From assembly GCA_035264885.1 (NCBI GenBank), contig DATFPK010000043.1, positions 1 through 30,035 of the forward strand: a DNA stretch of 30,035 bases. The letters are read 5' to 3'. The stretch is from DATFPK01 sp035264885 (GTDB taxonomy: Bacteria; Actinomycetota; Thermoleophilia; Solirubrobacterales; 70-9). Numbering within the stretch: the first letter of the stretch is position 1; the number at the start of each line of letters is the position of its first letter. Positions 23,084 through 30,035 of the stretch are shown in pieces. The notes below the pieces were generated by a model, which did no database searches, was not told where the DNA came from, and saw only the letters and a list, made by a program, of their open reading frames with translations. The position numbers and the translations under genes are program-made.

Positions 23084-23575
23084 ATGAGCGACGGGGCAGC
23101 CGGGCACACGATCGAGGTCGTCCGCGGGCGGCTCGGCGAGGACCGCGCCGCGCAGATCCTGCGGTTCTGGTCCGACGTGGGCGCGCTGGGGGAGGAGGAG
23201 GCGCGCCGGCGCCTGCCGGAGGTCGTCTGTGTCCTCCTCGACGGCGAGGGCGGGATCGCGGGGGTGAACTCCGTCTACCCGGGGAGTGTCGAGCTGATCG
23301 GCGGGCGCCTCTTCTGGCTCTACCGGAGCCTCCTGGCCCCCGGCGCCGAGGAGTCCTGGCGGGCAATGCACCGCGCCGCCTTCCAGGCGCTCGAATCCGA
23401 GTTCGATCCGGATCGCGGCGGGCCGATCGGCCTCTGCGCGGCGATCGGCGACCGGGCGACGATGAAGCGCTACCCGGAAGCCGAGTGGTCGGACCCGCGG
23501 ACGCTCTACGCCGGCTACCTGCCCGACGGCGGCCAGGTGCGCGTCGCCTACTTCGCCGGCGCGAAGATCTCGTAG
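23084..23575 (+). CDS. Tandem paralogue 1, possibly GNAT-like, unknown function
   Basis: A 163-residue soluble protein, start 4 nt after the sulfotransferase stop. It shares a layout with the two following genes: an LxFW/LW motif near residue 28 (ILRFWSDVGAL), RRLPEVVCVL, a short beta-hairpin with GVNSVY, LFWLYRSLLAP, and a C-terminal VRVAYFAGA. This copy is the most divergent of the three and lacks the VEN-GLKRA segment. The order of elements recalls an acetyltransferase (GNAT) core, but no acetyl-CoA loop is evident, so I leave the function open. Confidence 0.65.
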   Translation: MSDGAAGHTIEVVRGRLGEDRAAQILRFWSDVGALGEEEARRRLPEVVCVLLDGEGGIAGVNSVYPGSVELIGGRLFWLYRSLLAPGAEESWRAMHRAAFQALESEFDPDRGGPIGLCAAIGDRATMKRYPEAEWSDPRTLYAGYLPDGGQVRVAYFAGAKIS

Positions 23576-23578
23576 CCG

Positions 23579-24106
23579 ATGGCCGAGGTACTCGAGGAAC
23601 GCTGGCGGCTCGAGGACGGCTACCGGATCGAGCTGTTCGAGGAGCAGGACGCGGTCGGGGTCGCCGACGTGATCGAGCTCTGGGAACGCGAGGGGGTTGT
23701 CCCCCGCTTCGAGGGCGAGCGGCGGGTCCACGAGATCCTGCTCGTCGGGATCCATGAAGCCGATGCCCTGGCCGGCGTCTCGACCGCCTACCTGCGGCGG
23801 AACGAGCAGCTGCGCATGGACCTCTGGCACTACCGCGCCTTCGTACCCGACGCCCACCGGATGAGCAACGTCGCCGTCAACCTCGCGGTCCGGGGCCGCC
23901 AACTGCTCGAGGATCGCTTCGTCGAGGGTCGCGACGCGCGTGCGGGCGGGCTCCTCTTCGTGGTCGAGAACGACGGCCTGAAGCGGGCCTTCAACGAAGC
24001 CCTCTGGTCCCCGTCCGACGTCACGTTCGTCGGCGAGGACGCGCGCGGGGCCCACGTCCGGGTCCGGTACTTCGAGGGCGCGCTGGCGCCTGAGCCGGAG
24101 ACCTAG
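23579..24106 (+). CDS. Tandem paralogue 2, possibly GNAT-like, unknown function
   Basis: A 175-residue soluble protein starting 3 nt after the previous stop. Key shared elements: VIELWEREGVV (31-41), RVHEILLVGI, LAGVSTAYLRRNEQL, LWHYRAFVPDAHRMSN, LLFVVENDGLKRAFNEALW, and VRVRYFEGA near the C-terminus. It is much closer to the third copy than to the first. Very tight spacing implies one mRNA and translational coupling with the sulfotransferase-TIGR03032 gene. No catalytic motif is recognised. Confidence 0.65.
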   Translation: MAEVLEERWRLEDGYRIELFEEQDAVGVADVIELWEREGVVPRFEGERRVHEILLVGIHEADALAGVSTAYLRRNEQLRMDLWHYRAFVPDAHRMSNVAVNLAVRGRQLLEDRFVEGRDARAGGLLFVVENDGLKRAFNEALWSPSDVTFVGEDARGAHVRVRYFEGALAPEPET

Positions 24107-24113
24107 AGCCCCG

Positions 24114-24635
24114 ATGACCCGGCTGGAGCGGGAGACGTCCCCCGACTACGCGATCGAGCCGTTCGCCGAGAGCCGATACGGCGAGCAGGACGTCCTGGAC
24201 CTCTGGGAGCGCGAGCGCGTCCTGGTTCCAGAGGGCCCGGAGAAGAGGCTGCCGGAGGTGCTGATGGTCGGCTCCCACGCGGACGACGGCCTGGTCGGCA
24301 TCTCGAGCGCGTACCTGCAGCGAAACCGGCAGCTCGGGATGACGCTTTGGCACTTTCGCGTGTTCGTGGCGGGGGAACATCGCTGGAGCAATCTCGCGGC
24401 GAGGCTCGCCAGCGCCGCGCGCGACCACGTGGGCGACCGGTTCACCTCCGGTGAGGACCGTCGCGGCCAGGGGATGATCTTCGAGGTCGAGAACGAGGGC
24501 CTGAAGCGGGCGAAGAACCTCGCGGTCTGGCGCCACACCGACTTCGTCTTCATCGGCGTACGCGAGGAGGACGGCGCTCACCTGCGGGTCTTCTACTTCC
24601 CGGGCGCGCTCGCGCCCGACCCGCCGGCGCCCTGA
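24114..24635 (+). CDS. Tandem paralogue 3, possibly GNAT-like, unknown function
   Basis: A 173-residue soluble protein, 7 nt after the previous gene. It repeats the family layout: VLDLWERERVLV, RLPEVLMVGS, LVGISSAYLQRNRQLGM, LWHFRVFVAGEHRWSN, MIFEVENEGLKRAKNLAVW, FVFIGV and LRVFYFPGA. Three adjacent paralogues suggest either a hetero-oligomer or three related substrates. It ends 24 bp before the stop of ctaE on the opposite strand. Confidence 0.65.
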   Translation: MTRLERETSPDYAIEPFAESRYGEQDVLDLWERERVLVPEGPEKRLPEVLMVGSHADDGLVGISSAYLQRNRQLGMTLWHFRVFVAGEHRWSNLAARLASAARDHVGDRFTSGEDRRGQGMIFEVENEGLKRAKNLAVWRHTDFVFIGVREEDGAHLRVFYFPGALAPDPPAP

Positions 24636-24637
24636 CC

Positions 24638-24667
24638 GTCGGGGCTAGAGGAGTCGGGGCTAGAGGA
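24638..24667. repeat. 15-bp tandem duplication at the ctaE stop codon
   Basis: GTCGGGGCTAGAGGA occurs twice, at 24638-24652 and 24653-24667. The second copy contains the ctaE stop (24660-24662); the first, five codons downstream in the same frame, provides a backup stop. Confidence 0.7.
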
Positions 24668-25286
24668 TGTAGACGGTCAGGTAGACGATGATCCACATCA
24701 CGTCTACGAAGTGCCAGTAGATGCCCGGCGCCTCGACCCCCAGGTGTTCCTTCGGCTCGGGACCGAAATGGCCGCGCATCGCCCGGATGTTGGCCAGCGA
24801 CAGGAGCAGCAGCCCGACGAAGACGTGGGCGCCGTGGAGGCCGGTGAGGCCGTAGAAGATCGAGCCGAAGGCGTGGTCGCGGGCGCTGAAGCCGATGTGG
24901 ACGTACTCGTTGATCTGGATGAAGAGGAACGTCGCCCCGAGCAGCCAGGTCATCGCCAACCCGAGCTGGAGGGCGCGCCGGTTTTTGCGCTTGATGCCCT
25001 CGAGGGCGTAGTGCATCGTGAAGCTCGAGGACATGAGGATCGCGGTGTTGAAGCCCGCGACCACCTTCGGGAGCTCGACGTTCTCGGGCGGCCAGGAGGC
25101 CGGGTCGACGACGACCCGCAGGAAGAAGTACATCGCGAAGAACGCCCCGAACAGCATCACCTCGGAGACGATGAACAGGAGGATGCCGAGCATCTGGCGG
25201 TCGATCCGCGAGCTCTGATGCGCCTCCGGGGGGCCGTGGTGCTCGTGCCCGTGGCCGTGGCCGAGGACTGCGGTCGCGCTCTCCAT
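24660..25286 (-). CDS. ctaE: Cytochrome c oxidase subunit III
   Basis: A 208-residue membrane protein. A His-rich N-terminus (GHGHGHEHHG) precedes five predicted helices. MLGILLFIVSEVMLFGAFFA at about 32-51, FNTAILMSSSFTMHYAL, the INEYVHIGF loop, LTGLHGAHVFVGLLLL and WHFVDVMWIIVY (C-terminal) are family hallmarks. The length is typical of the short, five-helix bacterial form. Its ATG shares one base with the stop of the stress-like gene upstream (TGATG), so it is translationally coupled. It belongs with ctaC and ctaD at 26329-29038, the functional oxidase. Confidence 0.95.
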   Translation of the reverse strand: MESATAVLGHGHGHEHHGPPEAHQSSRIDRQMLGILLFIVSEVMLFGAFFAMYFFLRVVVDPASWPPENVELPKVVAGFNTAILMSSSFTMHYALEGIKRKNRRALQLGLAMTWLLGATFLFIQINEYVHIGFSARDHAFGSIFYGLTGLHGAHVFVGLLLLSLANIRAMRGHFGPEPKEHLGVEAPGIYWHFVDVMWIIVYLTVYIL

Positions 25287-26332
25287 CAGGCCCTCGCCGG
25301 CTGTTCAACGGGCGCGGCCGCCGGCTGCGCCGAGCCGCCCGACTCGACGTGCTCGATTGGCTTCTCGGTGATCTCGCGCACCCGGCCGATCAGGTCCTCC
25401 TCGAGCCAGCGCGACCGCTCACCCGACAGCGTCGAGATCAGGATCTCGTCGATCCGGTAGTGCTCGATCGCGTTCTGGACCGCGTTGAAGGGGTCCGGGC
25501 TCATCGGCTGACCGGTCGCGTCGATCTCGTCGCGGTAGAGGCTGGCGAGCGTCGCAGCGAGGTCGCTGCAGACCTGCTCCCTGGAGACCTGCTCGGAGCG
25601 CGGGCAGGCGATCGTGTAGCGCTGCGGGCGCTCGGCGGCGCGCTCGCCGAGGCGCTGCACGAGGTCGGGCGAGTTCACCGTCTGGGTGGCGACGACCAGG
25701 GTGTGGGTCACGTCCCAGCGGATCGAGTCGTCCTCGATCCGGACCGGGATGTGGATGATCCCCACCTCGGGCTGGTAGCGCGCCCGCGCCGCCTCGATCA
25801 GGTCCTTGCGGGCCAGCCCCGTGCGGACCTGGGGCAGCGCCGAGAGCAGCACCTCCCCCGGCTCGAAGGCGCGGATCGCGTCGTCGAGCGCGAGCGCCGG
25901 GTCGGGGTCCATGACGTCGCCGACCGCCTCGATCCCGAATTCCTGGAGGAGGGCGAGGGTGACGTCGACCCGGCTGCGGGCGGCGTCGTAGAGCTCATCG
26001 GTGTCGACGATCTGCCCGGCCGCCGGCTCGTTCTGCGGCGCCACCACCACGATCGACGACGCCTGGGAAACGCGGTCGCGGGTCGCCCGGAGGAGCTTGC
26101 GGCCGCCGGCGACCTCGGTCAGGAAGATCAGCAGCGGCCGTCCGTCGAGGTCGTGCTCGGCCTCCGGAGGCTCGGGGCTGGTGACGGTCTGGGGCTGGTC
26201 GGACTCGACCGCCTCCCCGGGGGCGGGCTCGGGACCTCCCTCACTGGTCTGCGCGACCTCCCGGGGAGCGTCCTGGGCGTCGGGCTGGCTGCCCGGCGAG
26301 TCGGCCTCGCGGCGCTCTTCGCCCTCGGTCAT
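25286..26332 (-). CDS. Tandem universal-stress-like protein inside the oxidase operon
   Basis: A 348-residue soluble protein. A Pro/Glu-rich N-terminal tail (1-60) precedes two USP-like domains (about 65-195 and 205-330). The first has VLLSALPQV after DPDPALALDDAI; the second has DPFNAVQNAIEHYRIDEILISTLSGERSRWLEED, which closely parallels DEIVISTHPPERSRWLEGG in the protein at 17938-18597. No membrane helix is visible. It overlaps ctaD by 4 nt (ATGA) and ctaE by 1 nt, so it is co-translated with the core oxidase. An oxidase-linked regulatory or assembly role is inference. Confidence 0.75.
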   Translation of the reverse strand: MTEGEERREADSPGSQPDAQDAPREVAQTSEGGPEPAPGEAVESDQPQTVTSPEPPEAEHDLDGRPLLIFLTEVAGGRKLLRATRDRVSQASSIVVVAPQNEPAAGQIVDTDELYDAARSRVDVTLALLQEFGIEAVGDVMDPDPALALDDAIRAFEPGEVLLSALPQVRTGLARKDLIEAARARYQPEVGIIHIPVRIEDDSIRWDVTHTLVVATQTVNSPDLVQRLGERAAERPQRYTIACPRSEQVSREQVCSDLAATLASLYRDEIDATGQPMSPDPFNAVQNAIEHYRIDEILISTLSGERSRWLEEDLIGRVREITEKPIEHVESGGSAQPAAAPVEQPARA

Positions 26333-28233
26333 CGCGTCGCGGCCACCGTCGGCTCGGGTTCCCTGACCTCGGCGCCCTCACCGCCCATGATCGCGTGGCG
26401 GGCACCGGGGACCCCGAACTCGTAGGGGCCGCCCACGACCCTCGGGATCTCGTCGAAGTTGAACACCGGCGGCGGCGAGGAGACCTGCCACTCGATCGTC
26501 TTCGCCCGCCAGGGGTTCGGCTCGGCCCGCGGGCCGTAGCGCCACGAGACGATCATGTTGTAGAGGAAGATGAGCTGGGCGGCCCCGAGCATGAAGGCGA
26601 AGACCGAGATCAACAGGTTCCAGTTGCCGAACTGCGCCGCGTAGTCGGCGACCCGGCGGGGCATGCCGTCCATGCCGATCCAGTGCATCGGCACGAACGT
26701 GCCCCAGGTGCCGATCACGGTCCCCCAGAAGTGCACGCGGCCGAGCTTCTCGTCGTACATCCGTCCCGTCATCTTCGGGAACCAGTGGTAGATCCCGGCG
26801 AAGATCGTGAAGACGGACCCGCCGAACAGGACGAAGTGGATGTGGGCGACGACGAAGTAGGTGTCCGAGACGTGGATGTCGATCGGGACCATGCCCAGCA
26901 TCACGCCCGAGATCCCGCCGATCGTGAACGTGACGATGAACGCGAGCGCGAACAGCATCGCCGTCGAGTAGGTGTGGATCTTGCCGAAGAAGAGGGTCCC
27001 CAGCCAGGAGAAGATCTTGATCCCGGTCGGCACGGCGATCAGCAGCGTCGTGATCATCATCGGCACCCGCAGCCAGCTGAACATGCCGGCGACGAACATG
27101 TGGTGGGCCCAGACCGAGTAGGAGAGGACGACGATCCCGATCAGCGCCAGGGCCATCAGCCGGTAGCCGAAGATCGGCTTGCGGGAGTGGGTCGAGATCA
27201 CCTCGCTGATGATCCCGAAGCCGGGCAGCATCATGATGTAGACGGCGGGGTGGGAGTAGAACCAGAAGATGTGCTGGTAGGCGATGACGTCGCCGCCGGC
27301 CGTGTACTGGAAGAAGTTGGTGTGCAGGATCCGGTCGAACAGGACCATGAACTGGACGCCGGCGATGAACGGCGTCGCGGCGACGACCAGAAGCGAGGTC
27401 GAGAGGTTCGCCCAGACGAGCAGCGGCATGCGCCAGAAGTTCATCCCCGGCGCGCGCATCGTGATGATCGTGACCAGGAAGTTCAGGGCGGTCGCGATCG
27501 AAGACGCCCCGGCGAACTGGACGCCGACGTTGAAGAACGACTGCCCCAGCGGGGCCCCCGTCGACAGCGGCGCGTAGCCGGTCCAGCCGGTGTCGAAGGC
27601 GCCGCCAGGGCAGAAGTAGCTCGCCAGGAACATCAGGCCGGCGATCGGCAGGAGCCAGTAGGAGAGGGCGTTGAGCCGTGGGAACGCCATGTCCGGCGCC
27701 CCGATCATCAGCGGCAGGACGTAGTTCGCGATCCCGGCGAAGACCGGGATGACGAAGACGAAGATCATCAGGACCGCGTGGGTCGAGAACAGGCCGTTGT
27801 ACGTCTGCGCGTCGACGATCTGCGTTCCCGGCTGGGCGAGCTCGGCCCGGATCAGCATCGCGATGAGGCCGCCGACGAAGAAGAAGAAGAAGGTCGTGAC
27901 GATGTACTGGATGCCGATCACCTTGTGATCGGTGTTGAAGCGGAAGTAGTCGCGCCAGCTCGTCGCGCCGTGCTGGGAGTGGTCCTCGGGGACCGTCGGC
28001 CGGCCGGCGGCCCAGCGGAACCAGTAGTCGAAGGCGCCGAACCCGATCAGGAAGCCGAACGGCGCCGTGATCAGCGGGACGACCACGTGGGGATAACCCG
28101 TCTGCTCGGTCTGGAAGACGTCGAGGCCGGAGATCGCGCGCAGCGCGATGACCAGCGCGAAGCCGAAGGCACCCCCGAGCAGGAGGCCCAGCAGGCCCCT
28201 GTGCCACCCTGGGTTTCTGAGCGTTGCGGTCAT
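26329..28233 (-). CDS. ctaD: Cytochrome c oxidase subunit I
   Basis: A 634-residue catalytic subunit of an A-type heme-copper oxidase, reducing oxygen to water with proton pumping. Ligands are all present: low-spin heme H152 and H466, CuB H328, H377 and H378, heme a3 H464, and the crosslinked Tyr332. YSHPAVY rather than GHPEVY places it in the A2 type, without the D-channel Glu. D181 and the K-channel Thr403/Lys406 are conserved. About 100 N-terminal residues precede the usual helix 1 and include two extra hydrophobic segments (LLGLLLGGAFGFALVIAL; VPLITAPFGFLIGFGAF). ATG 28233 follows ctaC by 19 nt. Confidence 0.97.
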   Translation of the reverse strand: MTATLRNPGWHRGLLGLLLGGAFGFALVIALRAISGLDVFQTEQTGYPHVVVPLITAPFGFLIGFGAFDYWFRWAAGRPTVPEDHSQHGATSWRDYFRFNTDHKVIGIQYIVTTFFFFFVGGLIAMLIRAELAQPGTQIVDAQTYNGLFSTHAVLMIFVFVIPVFAGIANYVLPLMIGAPDMAFPRLNALSYWLLPIAGLMFLASYFCPGGAFDTGWTGYAPLSTGAPLGQSFFNVGVQFAGASSIATALNFLVTIITMRAPGMNFWRMPLLVWANLSTSLLVVAATPFIAGVQFMVLFDRILHTNFFQYTAGGDVIAYQHIFWFYSHPAVYIMMLPGFGIISEVISTHSRKPIFGYRLMALALIGIVVLSYSVWAHHMFVAGMFSWLRVPMMITTLLIAVPTGIKIFSWLGTLFFGKIHTYSTAMLFALAFIVTFTIGGISGVMLGMVPIDIHVSDTYFVVAHIHFVLFGGSVFTIFAGIYHWFPKMTGRMYDEKLGRVHFWGTVIGTWGTFVPMHWIGMDGMPRRVADYAAQFGNWNLLISVFAFMLGAAQLIFLYNMIVSWRYGPRAEPNPWRAKTIEWQVSSPPPVFNFDEIPRVVGGPYEFGVPGARHAIMGGEGAEVREPEPTVAATR

Positions 28234-28252
28234 CTGGACGAGTCCCCGGTGA

Positions 28253-29038
28253 TTATGCCCCGCCGGAGGTGACGTTCCCCGGGGGGTCCCTCTTGGAGGG
28301 GCCCTCGGTCGGAGGATAGGCATCCGGCGGGGTCTGCAGTCCGCGCACCCACTTGTCGAAGTCGCGCTGGGACTCGACGACGACCTCGGCCCTCATCGTG
28401 GCGTGTCCGATCCCGCAGAGCTCCGTGCAGACCAGCTGGTAGGTGCCCTCCTCGTCGGGCGTGATCAGGGCCCGGGTCGTGATCCCGGGCACGTTGTCCT
28501 TCTTGATCCTCCACTCGGGGACCCAGAAGGAGTGAAGGACGTCCAGGGCGTGCATCTTGAACTCGATCTGGCGGTCGGCCGGGACGTGGAGCTCGCCCTG
28601 GGACCACTTGTTCTCGTCCGGATAGGTGAAGCTCCAGGCGTACTGCTGGGAGTACACGTCAACGACCATCCGGCCGTCCTGTCGCTTCTCGATGTCGTCG
28701 AGGACGTACCAGGACCAGCCGGCGCCGGCGAGGACGAGGATCGTCGGGATCAGCGTCCAGGCGATCTCGAGGCGGGTGTTGCCGTGGATCGGCTCCCCGT
28801 CGGACTCGTCGCCGGGCTTCGCGCGGAACTTCCACAGGGCGTACACGAGCATCACCATGACCAGCCAGAAGACGAACGACGAGGCGATGATCGCCCCCGT
28901 CAGCAGGTTGTCGATCTCGGGCCCTTCCGCGGAGGCGACCTGGCCGTTCCAGCGGATCGGGACCATGATCGCGGCCGTGAGCACGGTCAGGCCGACGACC
29001 GTCAGCAGCATCTTCAGTATCGGCAGCCGCTCGTACAA
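28253..29038 (-). CDS. ctaC: Cytochrome c oxidase subunit II with intact CuA site
   Basis: A 261-residue protein with two N-terminal membrane helices and a cupredoxin domain outside the membrane that accepts electrons from cytochrome c. The aromatic YSQQYAWSFTYP, LHSFWVPE (His ligand) and CTELCGIGHATM (two Cys, Glu, His, Met) form a complete CuA site. It starts with TTG at 29038, 9 nt after a TAGAAT box; there is no ribosome-binding site. It is the first gene of the ctaC-ctaD-stress-like-ctaE operon. The diheme cytochrome c at 16126 is a plausible donor. Confidence 0.96.
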   Translation of the reverse strand: MYERLPILKMLLTVVGLTVLTAAIMVPIRWNGQVASAEGPEIDNLLTGAIIASSFVFWLVMVMLVYALWKFRAKPGDESDGEPIHGNTRLEIAWTLIPTILVLAGAGWSWYVLDDIEKRQDGRMVVDVYSQQYAWSFTYPDENKWSQGELHVPADRQIEFKMHALDVLHSFWVPEWRIKKDNVPGITTRALITPDEEGTYQLVCTELCGIGHATMRAEVVVESQRDFDKWVRGLQTPPDAYPPTEGPSKRDPPGNVTSGGA

Positions 29039-29047
29039 GCGGCGGGC

Positions 29048-29053
29048 ATTCTA
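29048..29053 (-). promoter_or_regulatory. Candidate -10 box TAGAAT for the ctaC operon
   Basis: TAGAAT on minus lies 9 nt before the TTG start of ctaC, with the same spacing and similar flanks (TAGAATGCCCGCCGC) as at the pseudo-subunit II gene (TAGAATGGCCGCGCC). This implies a leaderless or near-leaderless mRNA. Confidence 0.5.
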
Positions 29054-29100
29054 TTCATCGGCCGGGCCCGGTCCCCGACCCGTGCGGGTGGCGATCGGCA

Positions 29101-30035
29101 CTAGGGACGGGGCAGTGATGAGGGCTCGCCGCGGGCCGCGGCGACCACTCCCGAGGCGACCCCCTCCCAGCTCCAGAGCTGATCGACCCGGGCGGCCAGG
29201 CGGGCGCCGATCGCGCGGCGCTCCGCCGGGTCGCGGGCGAGCCAGGCGACGACCCGCTCGGCGATCCCCTCGACCGGCCGGCTCTCGACCTCGAAGGACA
29301 GGAGGCCGGCGACGTCCGCGGGGACGGCCTCGGCCAGGCGGGCGGAGACCTCGGCCATGCCGGAGTGGGCGGCCGATACCGGGAGCGCGCCGCAGGCGGC
29401 GGCCTCGGCGGCGACCATGCCGAAGGCCTCGGGGAAGGTGCTCGGCATGACCAGGGCGTCGGCGACCGGGGCGACGGCGGCGATCTCATCGTGCTCGAGC
29501 CGCCCGCTCACCGCGACCGACCCGGCAGCCGCGCGGGCCGCGGCGGCGTAGCCCGGCGGCGGGTCGCCAAGGAACTCGGCCAGCAGGCGCAGGGGGCGCG
29601 CGTCTTCGCCCCCCTCGAGCGCCCGGCCCCGGCGGGCGAGCTCGCGGGCCTCGTCGACGTCACCGCGCCCGAGCGCCGCCCAGAGGCGCTCGGCGCCGTC
29701 GCGGAAGGCGCCGAACCCCGTCAGGAGGAGTCGCGCGTCCGGGTGCTCGCGGACGACGAGCGGCCAGGCCGCGAGCAGGAGGTCGACGCCCTTGTTGACG
29801 AGGAACTTGCCGACGAAGAGGACGCGGGGGCCGCCGGCGCCGGCGAACCAGGCCGCCGCCCGCGCCGCCTCGGCGGTGTCGCGGCCGAAGGCGCCCCTCC
29901 CCTCCCCCCGCTCGAGCCCGGCCGCGAGCCGGCGGAGGCGGGTCGCCGCCTCGTCGGGAGGCAGCGGCCGGAAGGCGCGGACATCCACCCCCGGCGGCCC
30001 GAGCAGGGTGAGGTCCGGGAGCCCGTCGAGATCGA
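29101..30035 (-). CDS. GT4-family glycosyltransferase, truncated by the window edge
   Basis: The reading frame runs in from the right edge with no start visible (about 311 residues of the C-terminal part). LGPPGVDVRAFRP is the GT4 linker preceding the nucleotide-binding half; PRVLFVGKFLVNKGVDLLLAAW and VMPSTFPEAFGMVAAEAAACGALPVSAAHSG match the GT-B motifs, with the ExxxxxxxE retaining-glycosyltransferase signature in PEAFGMVAAE. It presumably transfers a sugar from a nucleotide donor in envelope or polysaccharide synthesis. It lies 62 nt upstream of the ctaC start on the same strand, but ctaC has its own promoter. Confidence 0.9.
   Translation of the reverse strand, partial: DLDGLPDLTLLGPPGVDVRAFRPLPPDEAATRLRRLAAGLERGEGRGAFGRDTAEAARAAAWFAGAGGPRVLFVGKFLVNKGVDLLLAAWPLVVREHPDARLLLTGFGAFRDGAERLWAALGRGDVDEARELARRGRALEGGEDARPLRLLAEFLGDPPPGYAAAARAAAGSVAVSGRLEHDEIAAVAPVADALVMPSTFPEAFGMVAAEAAACGALPVSAAHSGMAEVSARLAEAVPADVAGLLSFEVESRPVEGIAERVVAWLARDPAERRAIGARLAARVDQLWSWEGVASGVVAAARGEPSSLPRP

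Noticed and set aside
26395..28272. 625-codon open frame on the + strand
   Set aside because: It is antisense to ctaD, with a repetitive Asp/Arg/His composition typical of a shadow frame.
1..30035. CRISPR arrays, tRNA/rRNA genes, insertion sequences, phage genes, origins
   Set aside because: No repeat-spacer array, structural RNA, transposase, integrase or terminal inverted repeats were recognised on either strand by reading.

Overview
The window is uniformly GC-rich, densely packed and intact, with no rRNA, tRNA, CRISPR or insertion sequence that I can recognise. The gene styles suggest a member of the Actinomycetota, probably class Thermoleophilia (Solirubrobacterales or relatives): aa3-type oxidase genes of the A2 kind, a CtaA with the EYxNR form, a Tat protein with an SRRMFIKRL motif, and many GTG/TTG starts preceded by TAGNNT boxes only 6-10 nt away. 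The taxonomic call is inference from style, not from a search.

Layout. Positions 1-9.5 kb hold envelope and housekeeping genes: a truncated EamA transporter, an MBL-fold hydrolase, a small Tat-exported protein, a very unusual 1012-residue fusion of a peptidoglycan-amidase-like domain with three GT2 glycosyltransferase domains, thioredoxin reductase (trxB), a YbhN-type membrane protein, a PAP2 phosphatase, and an NAD-dependent epimerase. At 9.7-11.5 kb lies an R2lox-like di-metal oxidase fused to two SCP2-like lipid-binding domains.

Positions 11.6-17.9 kb form a respiratory cluster read on the + strand: subunit II, subunit I, ctaB, a 37-residue membrane peptide, a subunit IV-like protein, a diheme cytochrome c lipoprotein and ctaA, with one CBS protein on the opposite strand. 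The subunit I and II of this cluster have lost nearly every metal ligand and proton-channel residue. A second, fully liganded oxidase operon (ctaC-ctaD-stress-like protein-ctaE) lies at 24.7-29.0 kb on the - strand. The heme A biosynthesis genes therefore sit with the apparently dead oxidase and can serve the live one. Two related universal-stress-like proteins sit beside or inside these clusters.

Between the oxidases, at 19.1-24.6 kb, a secreted beta-helix/RTX protein is divergent from a tight four-gene operon: a sulfotransferase fused to a TIGR03032-like domain, then three tandem paralogous proteins of unknown function. The window ends in a truncated GT4 glycosyltransferase.

The strongest candidates for something undescribed are the cofactor-less heme-copper oxidase pair, the amidase-triple glycosyltransferase fusion, the SCP2-SCP2-R2lox fusion and the sulfotransferase/three-paralogue operon.
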